Shown: piece by piece, positions 1-8,796 of the stretch
How the letters are laid out: every line of letters starts with the position of its first letter
Position numbering within the stretch: position 1 is the stretch's first letter
Source of the DNA: Ruminococcaceae bacterium UBA5406
GTDB lineage: Bacteria; Bacillota; Clostridia; Oscillospirales; Acutalibacteraceae
Direction of reading: 5' to 3'
NCBI GenBank assembly: GCA_002407675.1
Contig: DHNW01000024.1
Coordinates: 156,162-220,161, forward strand
DNA length: 64,000 bases
Program-made: the position numbers and the translations under genes
Notes under the pieces: generated by a model
What the model saw: only the letters and a program-made list of their open reading frames with translations
The model's database searches: none
What the model was told of the DNA's origin: nothing

Positions 1-136
1 ACAGCCATGTTTATTCTTCCTTCCGTATTAATATTGTTTTGCTGTGCTTTTATTATATCCAGCCGGATGCCATTTGTATGTGATAAAATCACAAAAGAAA
101 TTATATTTTTAAAATTCGAAACAAATGTCCCGCTCC

Positions 137-165
137 TTGACAAGAAAAAACGTCCATGTTATAGT
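137..165 (+). promoter_or_regulatory. Sigma-A promoter of the TrmB-regulator operon
   Basis: TTGACA at 137-142 and TATAGT at 160-165 are separated by exactly 17 bp. Transcription would begin near 172, which places the ATG at 190 inside the operator and favours the downstream start at 256. The -10 element lies inside the inverted repeat described at 154-193. Confidence 0.8.
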
Positions 166-193
166 ATCTCTATCTAGGAATACTATAACATGG
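154..193. promoter_or_regulatory. Palindromic operator over the -10 element
   Basis: A perfect 14-bp inverted repeat: the left arm at 154-167 (CCATGTTATAGTAT) is matched by its reverse complement at 180-193, with 12 bp between. It covers the -10 box and the transcription start. This is the usual place for a repressor operator. Autoregulation by the TrmB-type protein just downstream is inferred. Confidence 0.7.
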
Positions 194-255
194 TTCCCGC
201 CTTGGGCAGAGAAACCTATGAATGGAACCTGCCGTATGGGAAGAAGGGAAAACGG

Positions 256-957
256 ATGGACGCCGTACCGCTTTTGATGAGCTTTGGGCTGACAAGCCAG
301 GAAGCTAAAATTTACTGCGCTCTTTCTGCCGAAGGAGAACTGACCGGCTATGAAACGGCAAAACGGACCGGAATCTCCCGCTCCAACATTTACACCGCGC
401 TGGCCGGCCTGGTTGAAAAAGGGGCCGCCTGCCTCTGCGAAGGGACTTCCACGCGCTATTCCGCCACACCGGTGGAAGAATTCTGCGGCGGAAAGATTGC
501 CGCCCTGAAAAAAAAACGGGACACGCTGGTGAAAATTATGCCGGAGCGCAGGAAAGATACCGGCGGATACCTGACGGTTACGGGCGAAACAAACATCATG
601 GCCAAAATGAACGCCATGATCCTCGGCGCACGGAAACGGATTTATGCGTCCATGTCCGCCGGAATCCTCCGGCGCATCCTCCCGCAGCTGGCCGGCGCGG
701 CGGAACGGGGGCTGAAAGTCGTGTTGATTACGGAAAAGCCGTTCGAGATGGAAAAAGCCATTGTATACCATGCGGAAAAAAAGCGGCGGCAAATCCGGCT
801 GATTGTGGACTCGGACTGCGTGCTGACCGGTGATATTGACGAAGGCGAAAATTCCACCTGCCTGTATTCCAAGAAAAAAAATCTGGTTGATCTTTTTAAG
901 GAAAATTTAAAGAACGAGATCCAATTAATCCAATTGACGGAAGGGGAAAAAGGTTGA
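256..957 (+). CDS. TrmB-family transcriptional regulator
   Basis: About 233 residues. The N-terminal 80 form a winged helix-turn-helix of the TrmB type (SFGLTSQEAKIYCAL near residue 9, then SRSNIYTALAGL). The C-terminal half resembles the TrmB effector domain. TrmB proteins sense sugars or other metabolites and repress or activate neighbouring operons. An upstream in-frame ATG at 190 lies within the operator, so I chose 256, preceded by AAGAAGGG. The stop overlaps the start of the decarboxylase gene, so the two are translationally coupled. The effector molecule cannot be read from the sequence, though the partner gene suggests an amino-acid-derived ligand. Confidence 0.8.
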   Translation: MDAVPLLMSFGLTSQEAKIYCALSAEGELTGYETAKRTGISRSNIYTALAGLVEKGAACLCEGTSTRYSATPVEEFCGGKIAALKKKRDTLVKIMPERRKDTGGYLTVTGETNIMAKMNAMILGARKRIYASMSAGILRRILPQLAGAAERGLKVVLITEKPFEMEKAIVYHAEKKRRQIRLIVDSDCVLTGDIDEGENSTCLYSKKKNLVDLFKENLKNEIQLIQLTEGEKG

Positions 958-2231
958 TGAAAAAGCCGTTTGTTTCACCGGAGCAGCTAAAAGTAATTGC
1001 CAGAAAATATCCGACTCCCTTTTACCTGTATGACGAAAAAGGGATCCGGGAAAACGCCCGGAAAGTCCGCAAAGCATTTGCCTGGAACCGTGGGTACCGG
1101 GAATTCTTCGCAGTAAAGGCGACACCGAACCCGTACATTTTGCAGATCATGAAAGAAGAAGGCTGCGGCACAGACTGTTCTTCCCTGACCGAGCTGATGC
1201 TTTCGGACGCGGCCGGCTTCAGGGGAAAGGACATCATGTTTTCTTCTAACATGACGCCGGACGCCGATTTCCGGCTGGCGCGGAAACTGGGCGCCGTCAT
1301 CAACCTGGATGATTTTACGCATATTGAAATTCTGAACCGGCTGTGCGGGATTCCGGAAACCATTTGCTGCCGCTACAATCCGGGCGGAGTTTTTCAGGCC
1401 AGCAACGCCATTATGGACAATCCCGGAGAATCAAAATACGGGTTCACCCGCCCGCAGCTGACCGAGGGCTTTAAGAGGCTCCAGCAGCTGGGAGCAAAAC
1501 AGTTCGGGCTGCACGCGTTTCTCGCCAGCAATACAACGGGCAATGAATATTACCCGGAACTGGCGAAAATCCTGTTTCAGACGGCGGCGGAACTGCACCG
1601 GGAAACGGGCGCGCACATTGCGTTTATCAATCTTTCCGGAGGCGTGGGGGTTGCCTACCGGCCGGAGCAGAAACCGGCGGATATCCTGAAAATCGGCCGC
1701 GAAGTCCAGAAAGTGTACGACGAAATTCTCGTCCCGGAAGGGATGGGCGACGTGGCCCTTTACACCGAGATGGGCCGGTTCATGCTGGGCCCTTACGGCT
1801 GCCTGGCGGCAACGGCAATCCGTGAAAAACATATTTACAAGGAATACATCGGGCTGGACGCCTGTGCGGCGAACCTGATGCGGCCTGCTATGTACGGCGC
1901 TTACCACCACATTACAGTATCCGGAAAAGAGGACTGGCCCTGCGACCATAAATACGACATTGTAGGCGGCCTGTGCGAAAATAACGATAAATTCGCCATT
2001 GACCGCATGCTCCCCAAAATCGACATGGGAGATCTCATTGTAATCCATGATACGGGGGCGCACGGCCACTCTATGGGCTACAACTACAACGGGAAACTGC
2101 GTTCGGCCGAAATTCTGCTGAAAGAGGACGGCAGCACCCAGCTCATCCGGCGCGCGGAAACCCCGGCGGACTACTTTGCAACGCTGGATTACCCCGGCCT
2201 GCCGAAAGGGGACTCTCATGCCGGCAAATAA
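957..2231 (+). CDS. Diaminopimelate decarboxylase-like PLP enzyme (alanine racemase fold type III)
   Basis: 424 residues, the usual LysA length. The N-terminal barrel carries the PLP lysine in FFAVKATPNP (K54), followed by the glycine-rich phosphate-binding loop (LSGGVGVAY). The C-terminal beta domain has GLCENNDKFA, corresponding to the LysA CESxD motif, and DTGAHGHSMGYNYNG, corresponding to the substrate-site GAYGxSMxSNYN. The family decarboxylates meso-diaminopimelate to lysine or related diamino acids. The C-E-N-N-D variant and pairing with a dedicated TrmB regulator leave room for another substrate. A TTG at 954 is an alternative start; ATG 957 overlaps the preceding TGA. Confidence 0.85.
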   Translation: MKKPFVSPEQLKVIARKYPTPFYLYDEKGIRENARKVRKAFAWNRGYREFFAVKATPNPYILQIMKEEGCGTDCSSLTELMLSDAAGFRGKDIMFSSNMTPDADFRLARKLGAVINLDDFTHIEILNRLCGIPETICCRYNPGGVFQASNAIMDNPGESKYGFTRPQLTEGFKRLQQLGAKQFGLHAFLASNTTGNEYYPELAKILFQTAAELHRETGAHIAFINLSGGVGVAYRPEQKPADILKIGREVQKVYDEILVPEGMGDVALYTEMGRFMLGPYGCLAATAIREKHIYKEYIGLDACAANLMRPAMYGAYHHITVSGKEDWPCDHKYDIVGGLCENNDKFAIDRMLPKIDMGDLIVIHDTGAHGHSMGYNYNGKLRSAEILLKEDGSTQLIRRAETPADYFATLDYPGLPKGDSHAGK

Positions 2232-2511
2232 CAAGCGCGGACCCGAAGAAAAAAGACGGCGCTCTGTGTTTCTGCTGCGGATTGCCGCCGTACTGGCAGC
2301 CCTTGTTTCCGCCGAAGAGATGATTCCCTATCTGGTTTTGAAAATTCAGGAACAAAACGGGGCCAAAGCGGATCCTGCCACCGCCCTGACCGCCCGGCAG
2401 AACGCTGCGCAGGCCGGCCAGCATCTGGCAACCGGCATTATCTGCCTGCTGCTGTGCGCCGCGGCCCTGATTGCCGCTCATTTTATGAAAACGAAAAACA
2501 AGGAACCATAA
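2218..2511 (+). CDS. Small two-helix membrane protein
   Basis: 97 residues starting at the ATG after GAAAGGGG, inside the last codons of the decarboxylase gene (14-base overlap), so third in the operon. A basic N-terminus is followed by a hydrophobic segment near residues 17-37 and a second near 77-95, with a charged tail. No family is recognised. Tight coupling to the decarboxylase suggests a helper role, but nothing in the sequence shows which. Confidence 0.65.
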   Translation: MPANNKRGPEEKRRRSVFLLRIAAVLAALVSAEEMIPYLVLKIQEQNGAKADPATALTARQNAAQAGQHLATGIICLLLCAAALIAAHFMKTKNKEP

Positions 2512-2522
2512 CGGCCGGTAAA

Positions 2523-2570
2523 AACACCCTGAAAGGCTGAACTGCCATTCAGGGTGTTCTTTATTTTATT
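2523..2570 (+). terminator. Intrinsic terminator after the TrmB operon
   Basis: Stem with arms AACACCCTGAA (2523-2533) and its complement (2548-2558), followed by a T-rich tract. Confidence 0.85.
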
Positions 2571-2671
2571 TCCCGTGCCGCGCGCCAAACCGAATGGGTA
2601 TTCCCGGAAAAAACGGAACATATATTTGCTACGGAGCAGCCATTCAAATTTCATGGAAAGGCGTGGTATTC

Positions 2672-3952
2672 TTGTTCCTTTACACCGTAAGGCCGGGGGA
2701 CAGCCTCTATTCAATCACGCGGACCTTCAACACCACCGAACAGCCGGTCATCGACGGCAACCAGCTGAGAAACCCCGGCCAGCTGGTAATCGGCCAGTCC
2801 CTTGTAATCCCCGTGGAAAACGTCCGCCACACTGTGGCGCCGGGGGAAACCCTCAGCGGAATCTCCCGGCTTTATCAAATTCCCGCCGACGCAATCTTGC
2901 AGGCAAATCCCGAAATTACCAATCCATCGTTTCTCCGGGCCGGGCAGATTCTTATAATTCCATCCCCAATGAAAATTCTGGGGACGAAACGGGTGAACGG
3001 ATACGCTTTCCCCTCGGTCAACCTCGACACCCTGAAAAAAGTTCTGCCGTGGCTCACCTACTGCAGTATCTTCAGCTACCGGGTCAGCCCGGACGGCTCC
3101 CTGGACAGCATTGCAGACGAACCCGCCATCCGCACAGCACGCGGCGGCAGCACCGCACCCATTATGGTCATCACCAACATCCGGGCCGAGGGAGGATTCA
3201 GCAGCGATCTGGCCCAGTCCGTTCTTTCCAGCGACGCCGTGCAGAACCTGCTGCTGGACAATATCCTCCGTATCCTCAAAGAAAAGGGATACATCGGGCT
3301 TAATATTGATTTTGAATATGTATACCCGCAGGACAGGCAGGCATACAACAATTTCGTTCAAAAAGCAGCCGCCATCCTGCACCCGGCCGGGTATATTCTG
3401 ACCACTTCCCTTGCACCCAAAACAAGCGCGGGGCAGCGCGGGCTGCTGTATGAAGCACACGATTACCCGGTGCACGGAAAGACCGTTGATTTTGTCGTCC
3501 TCATGACCTACGAATGGGGATATACTTACGGGCCTGCCCGGCCGGTTGCCCCTTTAAACCTTGTGGAACAGGTCATCCGGTATGCCGTTTCAGTTATACC
3601 CCCCGAAAAAATACTGATGGGAATTCCCAATTACGGCTATGACTGGACGCTTCCGTTCGTCCGCGGAACAGCTGCAAAACCCCTTACAAACCCGGGTGCG
3701 GTGGAGCTGGCCGCCCGTGTGGGCGCACGGATCCTGTTCGACGAAAAGGCGCAGTCGCCGCACTTCAGCTACTACAGCAACGGGAAAAGGCACGAAGTGT
3801 GGTTTGAGGACGGGCGGAGCATCAACGCCAAGCTGCGGCTTGCAGACCGGTACGGCCTGGGAGGCGTGAGCTACTGGACTGTCAACAGTTATTTTGCGCA
3901 GAACTGGCTGGTGATGGATTCCCTGTACCGTGTCAAAAAAGTAATCGGATAG
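2672..3952 (+). CDS. LysM-repeat GH18 glycosidase, SleL/YaaH-like spore cortex enzyme
   Basis: Two LysM repeats come first (YTVRPGDSLYSITRTFN, then HTVAPGETLSGISRLY), followed by a glycoside hydrolase family 18 barrel. The active-site strand reads GLNIDFEYV; the last Asp and the catalytic Glu are kept, while the first Asp of DxxDxE is absent, as in several SleL proteins. Such enzymes hydrolyse muramic-delta-lactam cortex fragments during germination and are deposited in the spore coat without a classic signal peptide, which fits here. I chose TTG 2672 (MFLYTVRPGD) because GGAAAGG stands 10 bases upstream; an ATG at 2594 gives an implausible 26-residue extension. Confidence 0.85.
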   Translation: MFLYTVRPGDSLYSITRTFNTTEQPVIDGNQLRNPGQLVIGQSLVIPVENVRHTVAPGETLSGISRLYQIPADAILQANPEITNPSFLRAGQILIIPSPMKILGTKRVNGYAFPSVNLDTLKKVLPWLTYCSIFSYRVSPDGSLDSIADEPAIRTARGGSTAPIMVITNIRAEGGFSSDLAQSVLSSDAVQNLLLDNILRILKEKGYIGLNIDFEYVYPQDRQAYNNFVQKAAAILHPAGYILTTSLAPKTSAGQRGLLYEAHDYPVHGKTVDFVVLMTYEWGYTYGPARPVAPLNLVEQVIRYAVSVIPPEKILMGIPNYGYDWTLPFVRGTAAKPLTNPGAVELAARVGARILFDEKAQSPHFSYYSNGKRHEVWFEDGRSINAKLRLADRYGLGGVSYWTVNSYFAQNWLVMDSLYRVKKVIG

Positions 3953-3963
3953 CGGCCCGGGCC

Positions 3964-4794
3964 CTATTCCCCGGAAAGGGCAAATTTTTCGATTGCATAG
4001 GCCAGACCGTCTTCATCGTTTGTGCCGGTGATAAAATCCGCCGCCGAGCGCACCCAGCCGGCGGAATTTCCCATAGCAACCGACCACCCTGCATACAGCA
4101 GCATGCGCACGTCGTTGCCGCTGTCACCCACCGCCATAACCTGCGAAGGACTGATGCAAAGGTTGGTGCAAAGGTATTTCAGCGCAGTCCCTTTGCTGCA
4201 CGACGCGGCATTCACTTCAATATTTTCTGTCCCGGAAGCCGAAACGGAATACTCTTTCATGGATCTCAGGCGCTCCCGTATTTCGGTGCGGAATTCATCC
4301 GGAATATACGGGACATTGACTTTTTCCAGCGGAATATTCCCGGAAGCGATAAAGCCGGGCAGATTATCCACAAATTCCTGCGACCGCATGATGTAGTCAT
4401 GAACGCGAGGCGGAACGCCCGTCTTTTCGAGGCGCTGAAGCGCCGCACGGTCTGAAAACGACTTTCCATCGCGGTAGGCTTCGGTAAAAAGTCCATAATC
4501 CGCAAAGAAACGGAGAATCCGGTTGGATTCTTCCATCGTCATCCAATCCGTATAAAGAGTGGAATGATCCCGCAGGTCGATCAGCGAAGCGCCGTTGGAA
4601 GTGATGGCATACCGCACGCCCGGTATGGAAATAGGTTCCTGGGGAAGCATTTTGGCGACGCGGCCCGTTGCGGGGACGAGAAAGATCCCCCGTTCCACCG
4701 CTTTCTGCATGGCCATCATCGTCCGTTTTGAAACCGTTCCGTCTGATTTGAGGGCCGTTCCGTCCATATCCACGGCAATCAGTTTAATGATCAT
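3964..4794 (-). CDS. HAD-superfamily Cof-type sugar/nucleotide phosphatase
   Basis: 276 residues from the start MIIKLIAVDMDGT. The nucleophile motif DMDGT lies at residues 9-13, the Cof-type cap is in the middle, and the C-terminus has the KGTALKYL lysine and GDSGNDVRML acidic motif. The family dephosphorylates sugar phosphates, flavin mononucleotide or PLP; specificity cannot be told. Longer starts would run into the upstream flavodoxin gene; this one overlaps it by 11 bases, implying co-transcription. Confidence 0.85.
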   Translation of the reverse strand: MIIKLIAVDMDGTALKSDGTVSKRTMMAMQKAVERGIFLVPATGRVAKMLPQEPISIPGVRYAITSNGASLIDLRDHSTLYTDWMTMEESNRILRFFADYGLFTEAYRDGKSFSDRAALQRLEKTGVPPRVHDYIMRSQEFVDNLPGFIASGNIPLEKVNVPYIPDEFRTEIRERLRSMKEYSVSASGTENIEVNAASCSKGTALKYLCTNLCISPSQVMAVGDSGNDVRMLLYAGWSVAMGNSAGWVRSAADFITGTNDEDGLAYAIEKFALSGE

Positions 4795-5344
4795 CCGGCA
4801 CCGCCTCTTCTGTACCGGAAGACGAACCGCTCCGATTAATTTTTTCCGCAAAAGCCGTTATTTTTTCTTCGGAAACCGTTATAAAATCCGTTTTCCCGTC
4901 CGGAACCGGAATTCCGTTCGACAGTGCGTATTTTTTAGCCAGATGCCGATCAAGCAGCCTCTCCAAAAAATTCAGCTTCGTAAAATAAAACGCTCCCCCT
5001 AAAGCCGAGACCGGATCGGCGTGGCGGATCAGGCTGGGCGTAAAATTCCGGGAAAGGTATTCCTTTTCATCCTGTTTGCTGTCTGAAAAGCAGGCAAAAA
5101 AAATCCCCAAAGGCTTTTGCAGCAAAAGATCCCCGTATTTTGCGCAAAAATCTTTTATTTCTTTCAGGACAGAACATCCATAAATACAACTCCCGATGAT
5201 AATCCGGTCATACGCCGCGGGGCTGGGTACCGGGCCGCTCTTCAGATTGAACACGTCGGCGCGTCCATCAAGTTTTTCCGCAATTCTGCGGGCACACTGC
5301 TCTGCCGTGCCGTGGACCGTTGCATAAACAATTAAAGTCGTCAA
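4784..5344 (-). CDS. Flavodoxin-domain protein
   Basis: 186 residues beginning with TTG preceded by AGGTG. The first strand and FMN-phosphate loop read LIVYATVHGTAEQCARRIA, the flavodoxin/HemG-type pattern, followed by IIIGSCIYGCSVLKEI. The family includes protoporphyrinogen oxidase HemG and general electron carriers. No heme genes are nearby, so a redox carrier role is safer. The gene is first in an operon with the HAD phosphatase. Confidence 0.8.
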   Translation of the reverse strand: MTTLIVYATVHGTAEQCARRIAEKLDGRADVFNLKSGPVPSPAAYDRIIIGSCIYGCSVLKEIKDFCAKYGDLLLQKPLGIFFACFSDSKQDEKEYLSRNFTPSLIRHADPVSALGGAFYFTKLNFLERLLDRHLAKKYALSNGIPVPDGKTDFITVSEEKITAFAEKINRSGSSSGTEEAVPDDH

Positions 5345-5479
5345 TTTCTTTCACCTTTGTCTGTATCGAAGTTTACAGCAAAAAATGGAATGGATATGTG
5401 CAGCAAAACTGCATAATCTATTTGCGGCAGAGAAAATATTATTTCTCGCTTAAAATATTCAAAGATATTTTCCCTGTTA

Positions 5480-5511
5480 GGGCAGGCTGAAAGCCTGCCC
5501 GGTCTTTTTTT
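5480..5511 (+). terminator. Orphan intrinsic terminator
   Basis: GGGCAGGCT (5480-5488) pairs with AGCCTGCCC (5492-5500) around a GAA loop, followed by GGTC and seven Ts. The T tract is only on the plus strand, yet no plus-strand gene ends here. Confidence 0.75.
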
Positions 5512-5593
5512 ATCCGGAATGTTTGGAAAGCCGCAGCGAAATTTTCCGGAAGAACCGGCGGCCTGCATTATGTTGAAAAATATAATTCATTAT

Positions 5594-5622
5594 TTTACAA
5601 CCCGCCCAAACCGTGCTATACT
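5594..5622 (+). promoter_or_regulatory. Sigma-A promoter of the DMT exporter
   Basis: TTTACA (5594-5599) and TATACT (5617-5622) with a 17-bp spacer. Confidence 0.7.
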
Positions 5623-5755
5623 GGAAAACGCTGTGTGCCCCCGCAGAAATCATAGCTGCTGCCCTTCTGTTTTATGATTTTATCACCACTTTATTACTCC
5701 ACCTTATCATCTTTCCGTCATTATTAATTACATAAACATAGGAGAAGATTTCAAA

Positions 5756-6763
5756 TTGAAAAAAGCATTTCTTTACATCGCCCTGGCAACTTTCTTTTTC
5801 AGCACTATGGAAATTGCTCTGAAACTCTGCGCGGGAAGTTTCAATTCCATTCAGCTCACATTTCTGCGATTCCTGATCGGAGGGATTGTTCTTCTCCCCC
5901 TCGCTATTCGGGAAACGAAGCGGAAAAAAACCGCATTCCACCGAGGAGACTGGGCATTTTTGGCACTGACCGGATTTATCTGCGTTGTCGTCAGTATGGT
6001 TTTGTTCCAGATGGGTGTGGTTTATTCCCCGGCCTCGATTGTTGCCGTGCTCTTCAGCTGCAACTCTGTTTTTGTCGTGCTGTTTGCTTTTTTAATCCTG
6101 GACGAACGGATTCACCCCCACACAGCCATATCCGTTGTGGTCTGCCTGCTGGGAATGGTGATCCTGATTGACCCCCTCCATTTTTCGGGGAATACCGCAG
6201 GAATTATCCTGTCGCTCGGGTCGGCGGTCACATTTGCGCTGTACAACGTAATCGGACGTCTGCGCAGCGAAAAATACGGGGGAATCACCTTGACCTGCCT
6301 CAGTTTTCTCTTCGGCTGCGCGGAGATGCTGATCCTGATTGCCGTAAGCCACATTCCAACGGCGGCACAGTGGTGCAAAGGCAACGGCCTGTCGCTTTTC
6401 GCCAATATCCCGGTTGCGGACGGAATCAGCCTCGGCACGCTTCCCGGCCTGATCTATATTGGAGTCTTTATTACCGGGCTTGGTTATACCTTCTATTTTC
6501 TCTCAATGGAAAAAACGTCGGCGGCAACCGCTTCCCTTGTGTTTTACATTAAACCCGTTCTGGCTCCTCTGCTGGCCATGGCCATTCTGGGTGAAACGAT
6601 CACTCTGCCCATGACGGCCGGGATCGTGCTGATTATTATTGGTTCGCTGATCGCATTCATCCCCGGCATTCGGCTTCGCAAAGGTCAAAGCCTGAAAGAG
6701 GATGTGCGTGAATTGGAGACGGAATTTGAAGCAGAAACCGACGAAACAACCATAAAGCCGTAA
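5756..6763 (+). CDS. EamA/DMT-family transporter (RhaT-like exporter)
   Basis: 335 residues, TTG start after AGGAGA. About ten membrane helices form the two EamA repeats: the first from residue 4 to about 140, the second from about 145 to 300. The tail after 305 is charged and acidic, with a run of Glu, Asp and Thr residues. DMT proteins export amino acids, nucleosides or metabolites by proton exchange; substrate unknown. The gene stands alone between its own promoter and a strong terminator. Confidence 0.85.
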   Translation: MKKAFLYIALATFFFSTMEIALKLCAGSFNSIQLTFLRFLIGGIVLLPLAIRETKRKKTAFHRGDWAFLALTGFICVVVSMVLFQMGVVYSPASIVAVLFSCNSVFVVLFAFLILDERIHPHTAISVVVCLLGMVILIDPLHFSGNTAGIILSLGSAVTFALYNVIGRLRSEKYGGITLTCLSFLFGCAEMLILIAVSHIPTAAQWCKGNGLSLFANIPVADGISLGTLPGLIYIGVFITGLGYTFYFLSMEKTSAATASLVFYIKPVLAPLLAMAILGETITLPMTAGIVLIIIGSLIAFIPGIRLRKGQSLKEDVRELETEFEAETDETTIKP

Positions 6764-6780
6764 AATACTTCTTCCGGAAG

Positions 6781-6816
6781 AATACCGTGCGCATTGGCTG
6801 CGCACGGTATTCTTTT
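6781..6816. terminator. Bidirectional intrinsic terminator
   Basis: A perfect 13-bp stem (6781-6793 with 6799-6811) between two convergent genes, with T-rich bases after it on the plus strand. Confidence 0.8.
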
Positions 6817-6831
6817 ACCCGAAGACAGCGA

Positions 6832-8676
6832 TCAGCGCTTCAGCGCAACCAGCCGGGCGCTTTTGCCGGACGGCTTTGCCCCATTTGCCACCGTCACTTT
6901 TGCCTGAACCTTTTCTCCTCCTGAAACCTGAAAAACGATATTCGACGTTCCCGGATTTTTCCCGGTAATCCGGTACAGGCGCATTCCGTCTGATCCCGTC
7001 CGGTAAAGCTGAATGCCAACGCAGGAACTGTTCGTAGCAGAGACATTCAGGTCGCTGCCGCCGAGCCCGCGCACCAGAAGCCCCATGCAGTAGCTGGCGC
7101 CCGGGCGCAGCGTATAGCTCGCCGTATCCAGCAGAACACCGCTGTTGACCGTTACAGACATCTGCTGCCCCGCAATATCAATGATCGTTGAACCCGCACT
7201 CACGCCGGTTACGGTATAAAGCCAGCCTGGATTTTTAACGGCTTTCCCTGCGCTTACCGTTGCAATGGACGGGTTGTAGGAGACGGCCTCCGGCATCAGG
7301 GCAGCCGAGGTTTTTGCCAGAACTCCGTATTTGTTGCCGACAAGCAGGGACACCTCGCTGGTATCCAGCGTAAGATCCGCCGCCTGTTCGTCATACCCGG
7401 TGGTTACAATACAGGAATCCGCCCGGTATTCCGACAGGCAGTTGCCCAGCCGGTCGGCAAGATATACAACCAGAACGGCACGGTGTCTCCCCGACGACTC
7501 GGATGCGGAAACTGTACAGCTGTTTTTAGACGAATCCGCGGAAATAGAAAACGCGGAGGAATCCCCATAGAGCTTCCAGACGACTTTGGTCCCGTCCGCA
7601 TACTGGGACAAAGAAGGATGGACGGAGGCGGATATGGTCTGGGGGGTTTTCGAGCTTACGGCGACCGAACTTTTATTCATCTTGATACCTTCCGACGAAG
7701 GCAGTGCAAGTTTGAACAGATCTTCTCCGCCGGAGGTACTTGAATCCAAATCATAGCCAAAAACCTGGATGTCGCTGGGCGATACTGCGCTTTCATCGGC
7801 TTGAAAAGCGACTGTGCCGTTTCCAACCGGGTTCAGAAAAACCAGTTTTGGGGTTCCGGCGGCTCCTTCATGGAGCGTCAGCTTTCCGGAATAGCAGCAG
7901 AGCGTGCCGGGGCCTTCCAGAGTGTCCAGATCCAAGGTGGAATACGTCACCAGTTCTGCACCTTCCGGAAGGTACAGGGTTTCTGCCGACACTTTCTGAT
8001 CCAGGATCAGCTTGTCTTTCGAACTGAGCGAAATTCCCTTTAATTCGTGCAGAACCGGCATTTCACCCGTATACCCGTTGACTTTCAGCGTGCCTTCTTT
8101 GCTGCCTTCAATGCTTTTCGTTTTCAGCGAACATGAAGTAAGGGAAATGCTGTCCGTTCCTGTGATGCTCCCTGAGACTTTCACGGTCGCACTAGACAGG
8201 ATTGAGATATCTTTTCCTTTGATGGAACCGCCGACGGAAACCTTGCCGCTCAGGCTGATCTCCCCGTCATCGGACTCCACATCGTGCCGGATCGTGCCGT
8301 CCTTGACAGAGATGTCGCCGTCCGCAACCACCGACTTAACCGTGCCGCCCGTGATGGAAACGGAACCGCCGCAGTCAGCATCCCCCACCGTGCCGCCGGT
8401 AACGGTCAGTTTTCCTCCCTCTTCTACGGTAACGCCCTTCACCGAGCCGGCTTTAACGGTCAGATTGCCGGAACAGTTCGGGGCATCCTTATCGGTAACA
8501 TCCGTAAAATTATCCGGATCCCATGTTTTGCTCCAGTTCGAAGAAGAACCGATATATGTCTTGGTGCCGTGCATATCAATCACCTGATCCGACTCGGCCG
8601 CGCGGGCGCGCGGAGCCATTGGCAGACACAGCAGAAGCAGCGATACCGTCAGTAGTGCGGTCCATGCTTTTTTCAA
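6832..8676 (-). CDS. Large secreted beta-rich repeat protein with Ig-like segments
   Basis: 614 residues. A clear Sec signal peptide ends near residue 26 (MAPRARAAES). Residues about 60-210 are short repeats rich in Gly, Ser, Thr and Val, such as KLTVTGGTVGDAD, VSITGGTVKSVV and VSVGGSIKGKDIS, as expected of a right-handed beta-helix. Residues 310-600 look like bacterial Ig-like domains (DLTLDTSEVSLLVGNKYGV, SIATVSAGKAV). There is no LPXTG or SLH anchor, so it is probably released or loosely bound. Function unknown; adhesin or surface scaffold is possible. Its own promoter lies 70 bp upstream. Confidence 0.75.
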   Translation of the reverse strand: MKKAWTALLTVSLLLLCLPMAPRARAAESDQVIDMHGTKTYIGSSSNWSKTWDPDNFTDVTDKDAPNCSGNLTVKAGSVKGVTVEEGGKLTVTGGTVGDADCGGSVSITGGTVKSVVADGDISVKDGTIRHDVESDDGEISLSGKVSVGGSIKGKDISILSSATVKVSGSITGTDSISLTSCSLKTKSIEGSKEGTLKVNGYTGEMPVLHELKGISLSSKDKLILDQKVSAETLYLPEGAELVTYSTLDLDTLEGPGTLCCYSGKLTLHEGAAGTPKLVFLNPVGNGTVAFQADESAVSPSDIQVFGYDLDSSTSGGEDLFKLALPSSEGIKMNKSSVAVSSKTPQTISASVHPSLSQYADGTKVVWKLYGDSSAFSISADSSKNSCTVSASESSGRHRAVLVVYLADRLGNCLSEYRADSCIVTTGYDEQAADLTLDTSEVSLLVGNKYGVLAKTSAALMPEAVSYNPSIATVSAGKAVKNPGWLYTVTGVSAGSTIIDIAGQQMSVTVNSGVLLDTASYTLRPGASYCMGLLVRGLGGSDLNVSATNSSCVGIQLYRTGSDGMRLYRITGKNPGTSNIVFQVSGGEKVQAKVTVANGAKPSGKSARLVALKR

Positions 8677-8748
8677 TGGTAATTCCCTCCCGTTAGATTT
8701 CCAGTATATTCCCCGTTTTCTTGTTTAAAACTCATAATATTCTATTTT

Positions 8749-8777
8749 ATTATAGCCTTTGAATCAAAGTTTTTCAA
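8749..8777 (-). promoter_or_regulatory. Sigma-A promoter of the secreted beta-repeat gene
   Basis: On the minus strand, TTGAAA (8777-8772) and TATAAT (8754-8749) with a 17-bp spacer. Confidence 0.75.
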
Positions 8778-8796
8778 GGAAAAAAAGGTATTCCGG

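Larger units (their letters stand above)
5345..5755. other. Intergenic region with an orphan terminator and the DMT promoter
   Basis: No convincing coding frame. It holds a plus-strand terminator at 5480-5511 with no gene in front of it, and a promoter at 5594-5622 reading toward the DMT exporter. The leader of about 125 bases before that gene shows no riboswitch I recognise. Confidence 0.6.
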
